Assembly: GCF_900231835.1 (NCBI RefSeq)
Contig: NZ_OCTN01000001.1
Location: forward strand, 496,001 to 560,000
Length of the DNA stretch: 64,000 nt
From: Pontivivens marinum
Lineage (GTDB): Bacteria; Pseudomonadota; Alphaproteobacteria; Rhodobacterales; Rhodobacteraceae
Direction: 5' to 3'
Shown in pieces: positions 8,337-18,003 of the stretch (position 1 is the stretch's first letter; every line of letters starts with the position of its first letter). The notes under the pieces are model-generated. The model ran no database searches and had not been told where the DNA came from. It saw only the letters and a program-made list of their open reading frames with translations. The translations under genes and the position numbers were made by a program.

Positions 8337-9305
8337 ATGCCCGCAAAAGACCCCCTTTTCTCGGATCGTATGCTCAGCCTCGGCCTCGCCCGTGTGTCCG
8401 AAGCAGCCGCCATCGCCTCGGCCAAGCTGATCGGTTCGGGTGATGAGAAGGCCGCCGATCAGGCCGCCGTGGACGCCATGCGCACGCAGCTCAACATGCT
8501 CGACATCAAGGGCGTCGTCGTTATCGGTGAGGGTGAGCGTGACGAGGCCCCCATGCTGTTCATCGGTGAGGAAGTCGGCACCGGCAACGGCCCCGGCGTG
8601 GATATCGCACTGGACCCGCTGGAGGGGACAACCCTGACAGCCAAGGATATGCCAAACGCACTGGCCGTGATCGCCCTTGGGCCACGTGGATCAATGCTGC
8701 ACGCACCGGATGTGTATATGGACAAACTGGCAATCGGCCCCGGCTATCCCGCCGGTCTGGTCACGCTGGACATGTCACCGACCCAGCGCATTCAGGTCAT
8801 GGCCGCGGCCAAGGGCTGCACGCCCGAGGGCGTCATGGTTTGCGTTCTGGAACGCCCCCGCCATCAGGCCCTGATCGCTGAGATCCGCGCAACCGGTGCC
8901 CGCATCCGCCTGATTACCGATGGCGACGTTGCTGGCATCATCCACTGCGCCGAGGCAGAAAAGACCGGCATCGACATGTATATGGGCTCGGGCGGCGCAC
9001 CCGAGGGCGTTCTGGCCGCAGCAGCGCTGAAATGCATGGGTGGCCAGATGCAGGGCCGCCTGTTGTTCCGCAATGACGACGAGCGTGGCCGCGCGGACAA
9101 GGCAGGCATCACCGATTACGACCGCATTTACGAGCGCGACGATCTGGTGACCGAGGACGTGATCTTTGCCGCGACCGGCGTGACCGACGGCTCCATCGTT
9201 CAGGGCGCACGCCGCGATGGCGACTATCTGGAAACGGAGACGATCCTCATGCGCTCCAAAACCGGATCGGTGCGCCGTCTGCACTATCGCCAGAAAAACA
9301 TGTAA
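8337..9305 (+). CDS. glpX: Class II fructose-1,6-bisphosphatase GlpX
   Basis: Hydrolyses fructose 1,6-bisphosphate to fructose 6-phosphate and phosphate in gluconeogenesis, with a divalent metal; some family members also act on sedoheptulose bisphosphate. The 322-residue protein carries the metal and phosphate motifs GEGERDEAPM (64-73) and DPLEGTTL (93-100), and MGSGGAPEGVLAAAALKCMGGQ in the second half. The ATG at 8337 follows CGGAGG, which sets the start; an upstream ATG at 8286 lacks family similarity. No partner glycolytic genes are next to it. An isochorismatase-like gene follows after 54 bases containing a small hairpin. Confidence 0.93.
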   Translation: MPAKDPLFSDRMLSLGLARVSEAAAIASAKLIGSGDEKAADQAAVDAMRTQLNMLDIKGVVVIGEGERDEAPMLFIGEEVGTGNGPGVDIALDPLEGTTLTAKDMPNALAVIALGPRGSMLHAPDVYMDKLAIGPGYPAGLVTLDMSPTQRIQVMAAAKGCTPEGVMVCVLERPRHQALIAEIRATGARIRLITDGDVAGIIHCAEAEKTGIDMYMGSGGAPEGVLAAAALKCMGGQMQGRLLFRNDDERGRADKAGITDYDRIYERDDLVTEDVIFAATGVTDGSIVQGARRDGDYLETETILMRSKTGSVRRLHYRQKNM

Positions 9306-9317
9306 CCCTGAACCCGT

Positions 9318-9341
9318 CCCGCCGCTGTTCCATGTGGCGGG
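9318..9341 (+). repeat. Small stem-loop after glpX
   Basis: CCCGCC (9318-9323) and GGCGGG (9336-9341) can pair around a 12-base loop in the 54-base gap between glpX and the next gene. There is no T-tract, so a terminator role is weakly supported. Confidence 0.3.
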
Positions 9342-9359
9342 GCGACCAAAGGTTTTGCC

Positions 9360-9920
9360 ATGACCAACGCCCTCCTCCTGATCGACATCCAGCAAGCGTT
9401 CATCGAGCCTGCAAATGCCCCCTATTGGGGTCAGCGCAACAACCCGAACGCCGAGGAAAACGCCGCCCACCTGCTGGCCCATTGGCGCACGACAGGACAG
9501 CCGGTGATCTTTGTGCGGCACCTGACCACCAATCCGAAATCCCCGCTGATCGGTAACGGCGCCAAAATTCAGGCAGTCGTGGCTCCGAACCCTGATGAGC
9601 CGGTTCTCGATAAATCCACCAATTCCGGCTTTATCGGCACCGACCTACAGGACCGCCTGATCGCGCTGAACGCGGCGGAGGTCACGATTTGCGGCCTCAC
9701 CACCCCGCATTGCGTGTCCACCACCACCCGTATGGCCGCCAATCTGGGGTTCAGTGTTACGCTGGTCCACGATGCCTGCGCCGCTTTTACCCAAAACGTG
9801 CAGCCCTCATGGCGCAACGGACAGGTCGCCAGCGCGCAAAGCATCCATGACGCCGCAATCGACCAGCTACACGGCGAATTCGCAACGGCCCTGCCAACCG
9901 ATCAGGTCGTATCGCGATAA
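9360..9920 (+). CDS. Isochorismatase-like cysteine hydrolase
   Basis: A 186-residue member of the cysteine hydrolase superfamily that includes isochorismatase, nicotinamidase and N-carbamoyl hydrolases. The catalytic triad is visible: Asp9 in LLLIDIQQAF, Lys85 in LDKSTNSGF and Cys118 in GLTTPHCVSTT. The expected cis-peptide region precedes the cysteine. The substrate cannot be assigned. The NSGFIGTDL segment is like general cysteine hydrolases and not nicotinamidases, and no metal-binding D-x-H cluster stands out. The start follows AAAGG by a good distance. The 3' end overlaps the convergent SnoaL-like gene by 19 bases. Confidence 0.85.
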   Translation: MTNALLLIDIQQAFIEPANAPYWGQRNNPNAEENAAHLLAHWRTTGQPVIFVRHLTTNPKSPLIGNGAKIQAVVAPNPDEPVLDKSTNSGFIGTDLQDRLIALNAAEVTICGLTTPHCVSTTTRMAANLGFSVTLVHDACAAFTQNVQPSWRNGQVASAQSIHDAAIDQLHGEFATALPTDQVVSR

Positions 9921-10357
9921 TCCTGCGGGCGCAGCCCAGCGCCCTCAACCACCAAAGTCTCTGCTCCGGCCACAATATCGGTGTTCTGCACGGCAACCGC
10001 CTGCCAGCCCAGCGCATCCCGCGTGCAAACAAAGGTCAGCATGTTCTGCCGATCCGCCGCAATACCACCATCCGGCGCATATTGCCCCCGCAGCCGCATC
10101 CGTGCATGCACCACGGCATGATCCGCGCCCAACATGCGCAGCTTGACCCGCCCGACACTCAGAACGGAATCGCGGAAAAACGTGGTCAGACCGTAATAAT
10201 GCGCCGCCTCAATCGCCCCGCGATCCTGCCACCAGATGCCGACCACATTGACGAAGTCAGCATCCGGCACAAATAGCGCGGCCAAGGCAGCAGCATCCCG
10301 CGCCATCCACGCGGCGGCAAAGGCATGGGGCAGTTCTCCAGGCGCATTGACCCTCAT
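9902..10357 (-). CDS. SgcJ/EcaC-type SnoaL-like (NTF2 fold) protein
   Basis: A 151-residue small protein of the NTF2-like fold, similar to SgcJ/EcaC and DUF4440 proteins. The HAFAAAWMARDAAALAALFVPDADFVNVVG opening (residues about 11-40, helix then D-A-D-F-V-N-V) and the closing strands with FVCTRD and WQAVAVQNTDIV are typical. Such proteins are cavity-forming enzymes or ligand binders; the reaction here is unknown. GGGAG precedes the ATG. It is 31 bases downstream of a GlcD-like oxidase on the same strand, so co-transcription is plausible. Confidence 0.7.
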   Translation of the reverse strand: MRVNAPGELPHAFAAAWMARDAAALAALFVPDADFVNVVGIWWQDRGAIEAAHYYGLTTFFRDSVLSVGRVKLRMLGADHAVVHARMRLRGQYAPDGGIAADRQNMLTFVCTRDALGWQAVAVQNTDIVAGAETLVVEGAGLRPQDYRDTT

Positions 10358-10388
10358 CGCATTCTCCCAATATCCCCGCCGGAGGCCC

Positions 10389-11762
10389 TTAGTTCACATC
10401 CACAACCTTACCGGGGTTCAGGATGCCCTGCGGGTCCAGCGCCATCTTGATCGCGCCCATGACCTGCCATCCCTCACCATGTTCATCGGCCATATATTTG
10501 GTCTTACCCATGCCAACGCCATGCTCACCGGTGACAGTGCCGCCCAAACGGATCGCGCGTTCCGCCATCAAATGCGACAGGCGCTTTGCCTCTGCCAATT
10601 CGGCCGCGTTCCCCTCCTCGATCAACAGGGCGGCGTGGAAATTACCGTCGCCCACATGGCCAAGGATCGGGCCCATCAGGGTGCTGGCCGCAATATCCGC
10701 CGCCGTTTCCTGCACCGCCTGCGCCAGAGCCGAGATCGGGACGCACACATCCGTCGTCACCGCACGGCAACCGGGGCGCAGCGCCTTGATCGAGTAATAT
10801 GCATTATGCCGTGCATGCCACAGCTTTGCGCGAACCTCCTGTACGGTGGACCAGTCAAAGGCACTGCCGCCGAACTCATCCACAATGCCGCGCACCGTCT
10901 CTGCCTGCTCGGCCACGCCTGCCTCGGTTCCGTGGAATTCCATGAACAAATGCGGCACCTCGGGCATATCACGCCCATCGGCCTGATTGACGGCGCGCAC
11001 ACATTCCGCGTCCAGAAACTCGATCCGCGCCATGGGAACACCCATCTGCATGGTCATCTGCACAGCCTGAACTGCACTATCCACATCAGGGAAGGCACAA
11101 ATCGCGCTGGCTGCTGCCTCTGGCTGCCCCTGCAATTTCAACGTCAGCTCGGTGATGATGCCCAATGTGCCCTCGGACCCGATCATCAGCTTGGTCAAAT
11201 CATATCCGGCCGAAGATTTGCGCGCGCGACTACCCGTGCGGATCACACGCCCATCAGCCAGAACCACCTCCAGCCCCAGCACGTTTTCGCGCATCGTGCC
11301 GTATCGCACAGCGGTTGTGCCAGATGCCCGCGTCGCCGCCATACCGCCCAGTGACGCATTCGCCCCCGGATCGACCGGAAAGAACAAGCCGGTGGCGCGC
11401 AGCTCAGTGTTCAGCGCCTCACGCGTGCAACCCGGCTGAACACGGCAATCCATATCTGCGGCGTTCACCTGCACCATCGCGGCCATATTGGTCATATCCA
11501 GACTGATGCCACCCCGAATGGCCAGCGCATGCCCCTCCAGCGAGGTTCCGGTCCCCCACGGCACAATCGGACATCCCTGCGCGGCACAAATCTGCACGAC
11601 CTGTTGGACATCTGCGGTGCTGGATGGGAAAACCACGGCGTCGGGCAGAACCTCGTCAAAATAGCTCTCATTGCCGCCATGTAGGGCACGAATGCTGGCA
11701 CCGGTCTGAACCTTGTCGCCCAATGCCTTGCCCAAGGCGTCAATCGCCGCTTGAATACTCAT
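10389..11762 (-). CDS. FAD-linked oxidase, GlcD / D-lactate dehydrogenase-like
   Basis: A 457-residue flavoprotein of the VAO/PCMH family. The FAD-binding motif PWGTGTSLEGHA is at 68-79. SVGLGG-like glycine turns (ANASLGGMAATRASGTT) follow. The C-terminal metal and substrate block TGEHGVGMGKTKYM is the hallmark of D-lactate dehydrogenase (cytochrome), GlcD and D-2-hydroxyglutarate dehydrogenase. No GlcE or GlcF gene is next to it, so a stand-alone D-lactate or D-2-hydroxyacid dehydrogenase is the best reading. The ATG at 11762 follows GGGAGG by 7 bases; the longer frame to 11813 is rejected. It diverges from the thioesterase gene. Confidence 0.85.
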   Translation of the reverse strand: MSIQAAIDALGKALGDKVQTGASIRALHGGNESYFDEVLPDAVVFPSSTADVQQVVQICAAQGCPIVPWGTGTSLEGHALAIRGGISLDMTNMAAMVQVNAADMDCRVQPGCTREALNTELRATGLFFPVDPGANASLGGMAATRASGTTAVRYGTMRENVLGLEVVLADGRVIRTGSRARKSSAGYDLTKLMIGSEGTLGIITELTLKLQGQPEAAASAICAFPDVDSAVQAVQMTMQMGVPMARIEFLDAECVRAVNQADGRDMPEVPHLFMEFHGTEAGVAEQAETVRGIVDEFGGSAFDWSTVQEVRAKLWHARHNAYYSIKALRPGCRAVTTDVCVPISALAQAVQETAADIAASTLMGPILGHVGDGNFHAALLIEEGNAAELAEAKRLSHLMAERAIRLGGTVTGEHGVGMGKTKYMADEHGEGWQVMGAIKMALDPQGILNPGKVVDVN

Positions 11763-11827
11763 AATAGCCTCCCATTTTGGCGCGATCCTGCGCAGGGGGC
11801 ACAGGATTGTCAAAGGACGAAACCCAG

Positions 11828-12337
11828 ATGCACGACGGACATGACGGCCCCTACCCTGCCCCCATCACAACACCGGCACGTCAGGTGCCAGCAGAGTGGA
11901 TCGACCATAACGGCCACATGAATGTCGGATATTACTCGATCGCGCTGGATCAGGCCGTCGATCACATGTTCGAGGACCATCTCGGCCTTGGGCTGGACTA
12001 CGTCGCCCGCGCACGACAGGGGTCATATGTCGTGCAGATGCACATGCATTACATTGGCGAGATTTTGCAGGGAGAGAGCATCACAGGCCGCTTTACCCTG
12101 CTGGATCATGACGCAAAGCGGATGCACATAATGGGAGAGCTGGTGGTCGACGGCACCGTGCGTGCGATGGCCGAACAGCTTGTCATGGCGGTGGACCTGA
12201 CGACACGACGCTCCACCTCCTATCCCGACTGGGCGCAGGCCCGTCTGGCACAAATGAAGTCGGACCACGCCGATCACCCCCGCCCACCGCAACTGGGTGC
12301 ACCACTGGGGATTCGCCGCAAACCGGACGAAAGCTGA
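11828..12337 (+). CDS. 4HBT hotdog-fold acyl-CoA thioesterase
   Basis: A 169-residue hotdog-fold protein. WIDHNGHMNVGYY (residues 24-36) is the 4-hydroxybenzoyl-CoA thioesterase signature, with Asp26 the expected catalytic acid. The branch resembles thioesterases linked to carnitine/betainyl-CoA metabolism, but no carnitine genes are present here, so the substrate is open. The ATG follows AAGGACG (about 11813-11819). It is followed after 3 bases by a GNAT gene, so both are likely translated from one mRNA. Confidence 0.8.
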   Translation: MHDGHDGPYPAPITTPARQVPAEWIDHNGHMNVGYYSIALDQAVDHMFEDHLGLGLDYVARARQGSYVVQMHMHYIGEILQGESITGRFTLLDHDAKRMHIMGELVVDGTVRAMAEQLVMAVDLTTRRSTSYPDWAQARLAQMKSDHADHPRPPQLGAPLGIRRKPDES

Positions 12338-12340
12338 ACG

Positions 12341-12841
12341 ATGCAGGTCGAAATCCGCCCCGAACGGCCCGAAGATGCGCAGGTAATTTTCGACATCACC
12401 GCCGCCGCCTTCGCACCCAAAGCATTCAGCGACGGGACCGAAGCAGCTCTAATCGGCACCCTGCGCGATGACGGCGACCTTACTCTGTCCCTCGCCGCGG
12501 CTAGGGAACAGCAGGTGGTGGGCCATGTTGCCTTCTCTCCCGTTACGCTGAACGGACAGGCGGGCGATTGGTACGGGCTGGGACCAGTCGCAGTCCGGCC
12601 AGACCTGCAAGGCACAGGCATTGGCAGCCTGCTGATCACGAATGGCCTGCGTCGCTTGAAAACCATGGGCGCCGCCGGTTGCGCCCTGATCGGCGATCCG
12701 AACTATTACAGCCGCTTCGGATTTCGCAGCGATGGCAAGCTGCATTACGCGAACGTGCCCGACCGGAACGTACAGTGGCTGTCCTTTGGCAATCAGGCAG
12801 CGCAGGGGCAGCTACAATTCCGGCCCGCATTCGGCGAATAG
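12341..12841 (+). CDS. GNAT N-acetyltransferase, YhbS-like
   Basis: A 166-residue single-domain GNAT protein. The acetyl-CoA pyrophosphate loop is GLGPVAVRPDLQGTGIGSLL (motif A with Q/R-x2-G-x-G/A at about 81-100). The following GCALIGDPNYYSRFGFRSD segment is typical of YhbS/predicted acetyltransferases. The acceptor is unknown. It starts 3 bases after the thioesterase stop. A short 3' neighbour gap of 1 base separates it from the convergent exoD-like gene. Confidence 0.82.
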   Translation: MQVEIRPERPEDAQVIFDITAAAFAPKAFSDGTEAALIGTLRDDGDLTLSLAAAREQQVVGHVAFSPVTLNGQAGDWYGLGPVAVRPDLQGTGIGSLLITNGLRRLKTMGAAGCALIGDPNYYSRFGFRSDGKLHYANVPDRNVQWLSFGNQAAQGQLQFRPAFGE

Positions 12842-12842
12842 C

Positions 12843-13439
12843 CTAAAACACCATGCCCCAGACCCGCCCTGACAGAATCAGCGTGCCGCCCACAAACAGA
12901 TAACCGATCAAGGCCATCAATCCGTCGCGCCCCAGCAATGCCAGCCCGAAGGCCAGAATCGCGAAGGACGGCGGCATCGCGGCAAATGGAACAAACCCCA
13001 GAACAAAGATCGACATCGCCAAACCCGCGCACACCACAGTGATGCCCAACCGCGCGATACGGCTTTTCACCAAAATGCTCAGGCGGGTTTTCAGCAATGC
13101 ATCCACGCGCTGCGCCCATGGGCGGGCCTTTTCAATGGCGCTGTCCAAGCGCTGCTCGCCAATTTCACGCTTACCGATGAATTGCGGCACCCAGACGCCC
13201 TTACGCCCGATCCAGCTTTGCACGATGAAAATCAGGACCAAACCGGCCAGCACATCGGTCGCACCGGGAATCGCCCCGATGATCGGAATCAGTTGCAAAC
13301 CGGACAGCAAAACCAGCACCGCGCCCAGTGACCGATCCTCGAACGCATGGACCAACGCGCCGACACTGGTGCCGTCCGCGTGAATCGCGTCGGAAAAGTC
13401 GTCGATCACGGCTTCTAACGGTCTGATTCTGTCGGGCAT
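12843..13439 (-). CDS. ExoD-family membrane protein
   Basis: A 198-residue integral membrane protein. RSLGAVLVLLSGLQLIPI followed by PGATDVLAG is the ExoD (PF06055) signature, and the second half has three to four more helices. ExoD was found in Rhizobium as required for normal exopolysaccharide production and alkali tolerance; its biochemical role is not settled. The ATG at 13439 follows GGGGAG. The frame continues to 13535, but the added 32 residues overlap the likely promoter area and are not family-like. It diverges from carB. Confidence 0.8.
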   Translation of the reverse strand: MPDRIRPLEAVIDDFSDAIHADGTSVGALVHAFEDRSLGAVLVLLSGLQLIPIIGAIPGATDVLAGLVLIFIVQSWIGRKGVWVPQFIGKREIGEQRLDSAIEKARPWAQRVDALLKTRLSILVKSRIARLGITVVCAGLAMSIFVLGFVPFAAMPPSFAILAFGLALLGRDGLMALIGYLFVGGTLILSGRVWGMVF

Positions 13440-13571
13440 ATGCCACTCCCCACTGCGCAACGGGCCATCTATACAAAGGTTCACGAAAAACCCCCAGCCA
13501 ATACGGTTGCACCGCAGGCCGCTCGGGCGTAACAACGCCCCAATTTGCCCGCCGCCAGTTGAGGACGACCC

Positions 13572-16500
13572 ATGCCCAAACGTACCGATATCTCATCCAT
13601 CATGATCATCGGCGCAGGGCCTATCGTCATTGGACAGGCCTGCGAGTTCGATTATTCCGGCGCACAGGCGTGTAAGGCGCTGCGCGAGGAAGGTTACCGG
13701 GTCATTCTGGTAAACTCGAACCCCGCCACGATCATGACCGATCCCGATATGGCCGATGCGACCTATATCGAACCGATCACCCCCGAAGTTGTTGCCAAGA
13801 TCATCGAAAAGGAGCGCCCAGATGCGCTGCTGCCAACGATGGGCGGCCAGACCGGTTTGAACACCGCGCTGGAACTGGACGATATGGGCGTGCTGGCCAA
13901 ATTCAACGTCGAGCTGATCGGCGCGAAGCGTGAGGCCATCGAAATGGCCGAGGACCGCAAACTGTTCCGCGAGGCAATGGACCGCCTCGGCCTCGAAAAC
14001 CCGAAGGCCACAATCGTAAACACGATGGACGAGGCGATGGACGCCATCGACCATGTTGGCCTGCCCGCTATCATCCGCCCTGCCTTTACCCTAGGCGGAA
14101 CCGGCGGTGGTGTTGCCTATAACCGCGAGGATTACGAGGCGATCTGCCGCTCCGGCCTCGACGCATCGCCCGTGTCCCAAATCCTGATCGACGAAAGCTT
14201 GCTTGGCTGGAAAGAGTTCGAGATGGAAGTCGTCCGCGACAAGGCGGATAACGCGATCATCATCTGCGCCATCGAAAACATCGACCCGATGGGCGTGCAT
14301 ACCGGCGATTCGATCACCGTCGCCCCTGCGCTGACCCTGACCGACCGCGAATATCAGATGATGCGGAACGCCTCGATTGCCGTTCTGCGTGAGATCGGCG
14401 TAGAAACCGGCGGCTCGAACGTGCAATGGGCCGTAAACCCCGAAAATGGCCGCATGGTCGTGATCGAGATGAACCCACGGGTATCTCGCTCCTCCGCGCT
14501 GGCGTCCAAGGCGACCGGCTTCCCCATCGCGAAAATCGCGGCGAAGCTGGCTGTCGGCTATACGCTGGACGAGCTGGACAACGACATTACCGGCGTCACG
14601 CCTGCTTCGTTCGAGCCGACAATCGACTACGTCGTCACCAAGATCCCACGCTTTGCCTTTGAGAAATTCCCCGGCGCGCAGGACAACCTGACCACCGCGA
14701 TGAAATCCGTGGGTGAGGCGATGGCAATCGGCCGCACCATCCATGAGAGTCTGCAAAAGGCGCTCGCCTCGATGGAAACCGGCCTGTCCGGCTTTGACGA
14801 CATCGAGTTTGACAGCCGCGATGACCTGCTGGCCGAACTGGCCCGCGCGACCCCTGACCGCCTGCGCGTGATTGCACAGGCCATGCGGATGGGGCTGGAC
14901 GACGATCATATCAAGGCAATCACCGCCTTCGACCCGTGGTTCCTCGCCCGTATACGTGAGATTGTGGAGGCCGAGGCCGAGATTATCGCCAACGGCCTGC
15001 CCGAAACCACGGATGCTATTCGCAAGATCAAGATGATGGGCTTCACCGATGCCCGCCTTGCGACCCTGACCGGCCGCACCGAAACCGACATTCGCCACAC
15101 CCGCCTGCGCGCCAACGTCAAATCCGTGTTCAAACGGATCGACACATGCGCGGCGGAGTTCGAGGCGCAAACCCCCTACATGTATTCCACCTACGAGGCG
15201 GACATGATGGGCGAGGTGGAGTGTGAGGCACGCCCATCCGAGGCAAAGAAGGTCGTCATCCTTGGCGGTGGTCCAAACCGGATCGGACAGGGCATCGAGT
15301 TCGACTATTGCTGCGTCCACGCCTGCTACGCCCTGACGGCGGCCGGGTACGAGACGATCATGGTCAACTGCAACCCTGAAACCGTCTCGACCGATTACGA
15401 TACCTCCGACCGCCTGTATTTCGAGCCTCTGACGCTGGAGCACACCCTCGAAATCCTGCGGGTTGAGCAGGAGGCAGGCACCCTGCACGGCGTTATCGTT
15501 CAGTTCGGCGGCCAAACCCCGCTGAAACTGGCCAATGCGTTGCAGGATGAGGGCATCCCGATCCTCGGCACCTCGCCCGACGCGATTGATCTGGCCGAGG
15601 ACCGCGAGCGGTTCCAGGCCATGCTGAACGAGCTGGAGCTAAAACAGCCCGTCAACGGCATCGCTTCCTCCTCCGAGCAGGCGATGGAGATTGCCAAGGA
15701 TGTCGGCTACCCGCTGGTCATCCGCCCCTCCTACGTGCTGGGCGGACGCGGCATGGAAATCGTGCGCGATACCGCTCATCTGGAACGCTACATCAAAACC
15801 GCAGTTGAGGTTTCGGGTGACGCACCCGTCCTGCTCGACAGCTACCTGACCGGCGCGGTCGAGGTGGACGTGGATTGCCTGTGCGACGGCACCACCGTCC
15901 ACGTCGCCGGCGTGATGGAGCATATCGAGGAGGCAGGCGTCCACTCGGGCGACAGTGCTTGCTCGCTGCCCCCACACTCCCTCAGCGCGGAAACCGTGAC
16001 AGAGCTAAAGCGTCAGGCAGAGGCGATGGCCCTGAAACTGGGCGTTATCGGCCTGATGAACGTGCAATTCGCGATCAAGGACGGCGTGATCTTCGTGCTG
16101 GAGGTCAACCCACGCGCTTCACGCACCGTGCCCTTCGTGGCCAAGGCTGTGGGCTCACCCATCGCCTCCATCGCCGCGCGCCTGATGGCGGGTGAGAAGC
16201 TGTCCGACTTCACGCTGAAGTCCGCAGAGCCCGACCACATCGCGGTCAAGGAGGCAGTGCTGCCCTTCGCCCGCTTCCCTGGCGTTGATACCCTCCTGGG
16301 GCCAGAAATGCGCTCCACCGGTGAGGTCATGGGTCTGGACAGTTCGTTCCCCCGTGCCTTCCTCAAGGCACAGATGGGCGCAGGCGTCAAACTGCCCGAT
16401 CATGGCACTGCCTTCATCTCGATCAAGGACGCGGATAAGGGCGCAATGATGCTGGACGCCGCAACGGTTCTGGCCTCGCTGGGCTTCGAAATTCTCGCCA

Positions 16501-16793
16501 CCGCTGGCACCGCAACATGGCTACGCGAAAACGCGGTTGAGGCAACGACGGTGAACAAGGTATTCGAGGGCCGCCCAAACATCGTTGACGCGATGAAGGA
16601 CAAGCGCGTGCAGATCGTGTTCAACACGACCGAGGGCGCTCGCTCCATCGAGGATAGCCGCGAAATCCGCCGCGTCGCGCTATATGACAAGATCCCGTAC
16701 TTCACCACCGCAGCAGGATCGCAAGCCGCCGCACTGGCCATGCGCAACCGGCTTGAGGGTGAAATCACGGTAACGTCGCTACAGGAACTCTGA
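13572..16793 (+). CDS. carB: Carbamoyl-phosphate synthase large subunit CarB
   Basis: Makes carbamoyl phosphate for arginine and pyrimidine synthesis from bicarbonate, ammonia supplied by CarA, and two ATP. The 1073 residues are full length. Two homologous ATP-grasp halves open with [17 protein letters not shown] (near residue 16) and [18 protein letters not shown] (near 568). [12 protein letters not shown] and [12 protein letters not shown] are the matching ATP-binding loops. A C-terminal MGS-like allosteric domain follows from about 940. GAGGACG precedes the ATG. carA is not in the window, which is usual in Rhodobacterales. A stem-loop follows the gene. Confidence 0.98.
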   Translation: MPKRTDISSIMIIGAGPIVIGQACEFDYSGAQACKALREEGYRVILVNSNPATIMTDPDMADATYIEPITPEVVAKIIEKERPDALLPTMGGQTGLNTALELDDMGVLAKFNVELIGAKREAIEMAEDRKLFREAMDRLGLENPKATIVNTMDEAMDAIDHVGLPAIIRPAFTLGGTGGGVAYNREDYEAICRSGLDASPVSQILIDESLLGWKEFEMEVVRDKADNAIIICAIENIDPMGVHTGDSITVAPALTLTDREYQMMRNASIAVLREIGVETGGSNVQWAVNPENGRMVVIEMNPRVSRSSALASKATGFPIAKIAAKLAVGYTLDELDNDITGVTPASFEPTIDYVVTKIPRFAFEKFPGAQDNLTTAMKSVGEAMAIGRTIHESLQKALASMETGLSGFDDIEFDSRDDLLAELARATPDRLRVIAQAMRMGLDDDHIKAITAFDPWFLARIREIVEAEAEIIANGLPETTDAIRKIKMMGFTDARLATLTGRTETDIRHTRLRANVKSVFKRIDTCAAEFEAQTPYMYSTYEADMMGEVECEARPSEAKKVVILGGGPNRIGQGIEFDYCCVHACYALTAAGYETIMVNCNPETVSTDYDTSDRLYFEPLTLEHTLEILRVEQEAGTLHGVIVQFGGQTPLKLANALQDEGIPILGTSPDAIDLAEDRERFQAMLNELELKQPVNGIASSSEQAMEIAKDVGYPLVIRPSYVLGGRGMEIVRDTAHLERYIKTAVEVSGDAPVLLDSYLTGAVEVDVDCLCDGTTVHVAGVMEHIEEAGVHSGDSACSLPPHSLSAETVTELKRQAEAMALKLGVIGLMNVQFAIKDGVIFVLEVNPRASRTVPFVAKAVGSPIASIAARLMAGEKLSDFTLKSAEPDHIAVKEAVLPFARFPGVDTLLGPEMRSTGEVMGLDSSFPRAFLKAQMGAGVKLPDHGTAFISIKDADKGAMMLDAATVLASLGFEILATAGTATWLRENAVEATTVNKVFEGRPNIVDAMKDKRVQIVFNTTEGARSIEDSREIRRVALYDKIPYFTTAAGSQAAALAMRNRLEGEITVTSLQEL

Positions 16794-16810
16794 GCGTCGA
16801 ACCAATGCCT

Positions 16811-16836
16811 GCCCTCACCCGTACGCGGGTGGGGGC
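16811..16836 (+). terminator. Stem-loop downstream of carB
   Basis: GCCCTCACCCG (16811-16821), loop TACG, CGGGTGGGGGC (16826-16836): an 11-bp stem with one G-T pair and a UNCG-class tetraloop, 17 bases after the carB stop. No clear T-run follows. It is placed where a terminator or 3'-end stabiliser is expected. Confidence 0.55.
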
Positions 16837-17012
16837 AATACTCGATTGTGCCACCGACCTGATCGATGGTTAGACACGCTGCCCAAACAATTGAGCCGAG
16901 GGATTAGCGTCGAAATTGTGGACGATGCTGCACAGCAGCCATTAACCACTCATAAACCCGACTAAATCACTGCGCATACCGATAGCAGCCACTGCGCAGC
17001 CACAAAGCAGCC

Positions 17013-17300
17013 TCAGGTTTTCAGCGCCTCAATGACCTCTGCCACACTCAGCTTATCGCCGGGTGCGGGGCGGTGGGTCAGGGTATATCTGGCCTTGGGG
17101 TGCGGCACGGTCTGGCCGCTGGGGCCCAGGCGCAACCACGTATAGCGTCCACCACGAATGTTGGACTGGATTTCAACCGCGCCAGGGGCCGGAACGTGCA
17201 AGTCCCTGACTTCAAACCGAAATCTAACGCCGTTGCGTCCGTGCAGCCACACCACACCTAAATGGGTGGTGCCTGCCTCGACTGTGGATGAATCGAACAT
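17013..17300 (-). CDS. Small hypothetical protein
   Basis: A 95-residue soluble protein I do not recognise. It has no signal peptide or membrane segment. It looks beta-rich in the first half (HLGVVWLHGRNGVRFRFEV) and has a basic glycine-rich centre. The C-terminal PAPGDKLSVAEVIEALK looks like a short helix. Support for coding comes from GTAGG a short distance before the ATG and from its isolated position, divergent from tdk, with no overlapping gene. Function unknown. Confidence 0.55.
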   Translation of the reverse strand: MFDSSTVEAGTTHLGVVWLHGRNGVRFRFEVRDLHVPAPGAVEIQSNIRGGRYTWLRLGPSGQTVPHPKARYTLTHRPAPGDKLSVAEVIEALKT

Positions 17301-17423
17301 GGTCGCCTACGTTTATTTTTGTTATTTCGCGCTAGATTTGGCGTCCTGCGCCTCACTGTCAACAACATAGTGCGTCATTTTGACCAAAGGGTACAATTTA
17401 GATCGTGCTGGGAAAATTCAACG

Positions 17424-18002
17424 ATGGCAAAGCTTTACTTCAACTACTCCACCATGAACGCAGGCAAGAGCACGGTTTTGCTTCAGGCCAGTTATAACTA
17501 CCGCGAACGTGGCATGGACACCTTCCTATTGACCGCAAATCTGGACCGCCGCGCGGGTGAGGGGCGCATCGCCAGCCGCATTGGAATAGGTGCAGAATCA
17601 GAAACTTACCTGCCACAGGACGACCTGTTTGCCCGCATTGAGGATCATCTAAAAACCCAGAAACTCGCCTGTATTTTCGTGGATGAGGCCCAGTTTTTGA
17701 CCAAGGATCAGGTCTGGCAACTGGCCCGCGCCGTGGACGATTTAAATGTACCCGTCATGGCCTTTGGCCTGCGCGTGGATTTTCAGGGCGAGCTTTTCCC
17801 CGGCTCTGCCACCCTGCTGGCCATCGCGGATTCTTTACGTGAAATCAGGACTATATGCCATTGCGGACGCAAAGCGACGATGGTGATCCGCCATGATGAA
17901 AACGGCAAAACCATGACGCAGGGTGAGCAGGTGCAGATCGGCGGCAATGAAACATATGTGTCGCTTTGCCGCCGACATTGGCGCGAGGAAACCGGTTCTT
18001 AA
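17424..18002 (+). CDS. tdk: Thymidine kinase Tdk (type II)
   Basis: Salvage enzyme that phosphorylates thymidine to dTMP with ATP. The 192-residue protein has the P-loop STMNAGKST (9-17), the catalytic Glu in IFVDEAQFL (about 86-94) and the lasso region with CHCGRKA and a later C-R-R-H that form the structural zinc site. This is the TK1/bacterial Tdk family. The ATG at 17424 matches the family start; the frame is open upstream to 17319 but that part is not conserved. A TACAAT -10-like hexamer lies at 17392-17397, without a convincing -35. The stop is followed by the convergent flavoprotein gene after one base. Confidence 0.93.
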   Translation: MAKLYFNYSTMNAGKSTVLLQASYNYRERGMDTFLLTANLDRRAGEGRIASRIGIGAESETYLPQDDLFARIEDHLKTQKLACIFVDEAQFLTKDQVWQLARAVDDLNVPVMAFGLRVDFQGELFPGSATLLAIADSLREIRTICHCGRKATMVIRHDENGKTMTQGEQVQIGGNETYVSLCRRHWREETGS

Positions 18003-18003
18003 C

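Noticed and set aside
14091-15515. 474-codon open frame on the minus strand inside carB
   Set aside because: It mirrors the GC-rich third positions of carB. It has no family blocks, is rich in His, Gly and Val, and lacks a ribosome-binding site. CarB on the plus strand is fully conserved.
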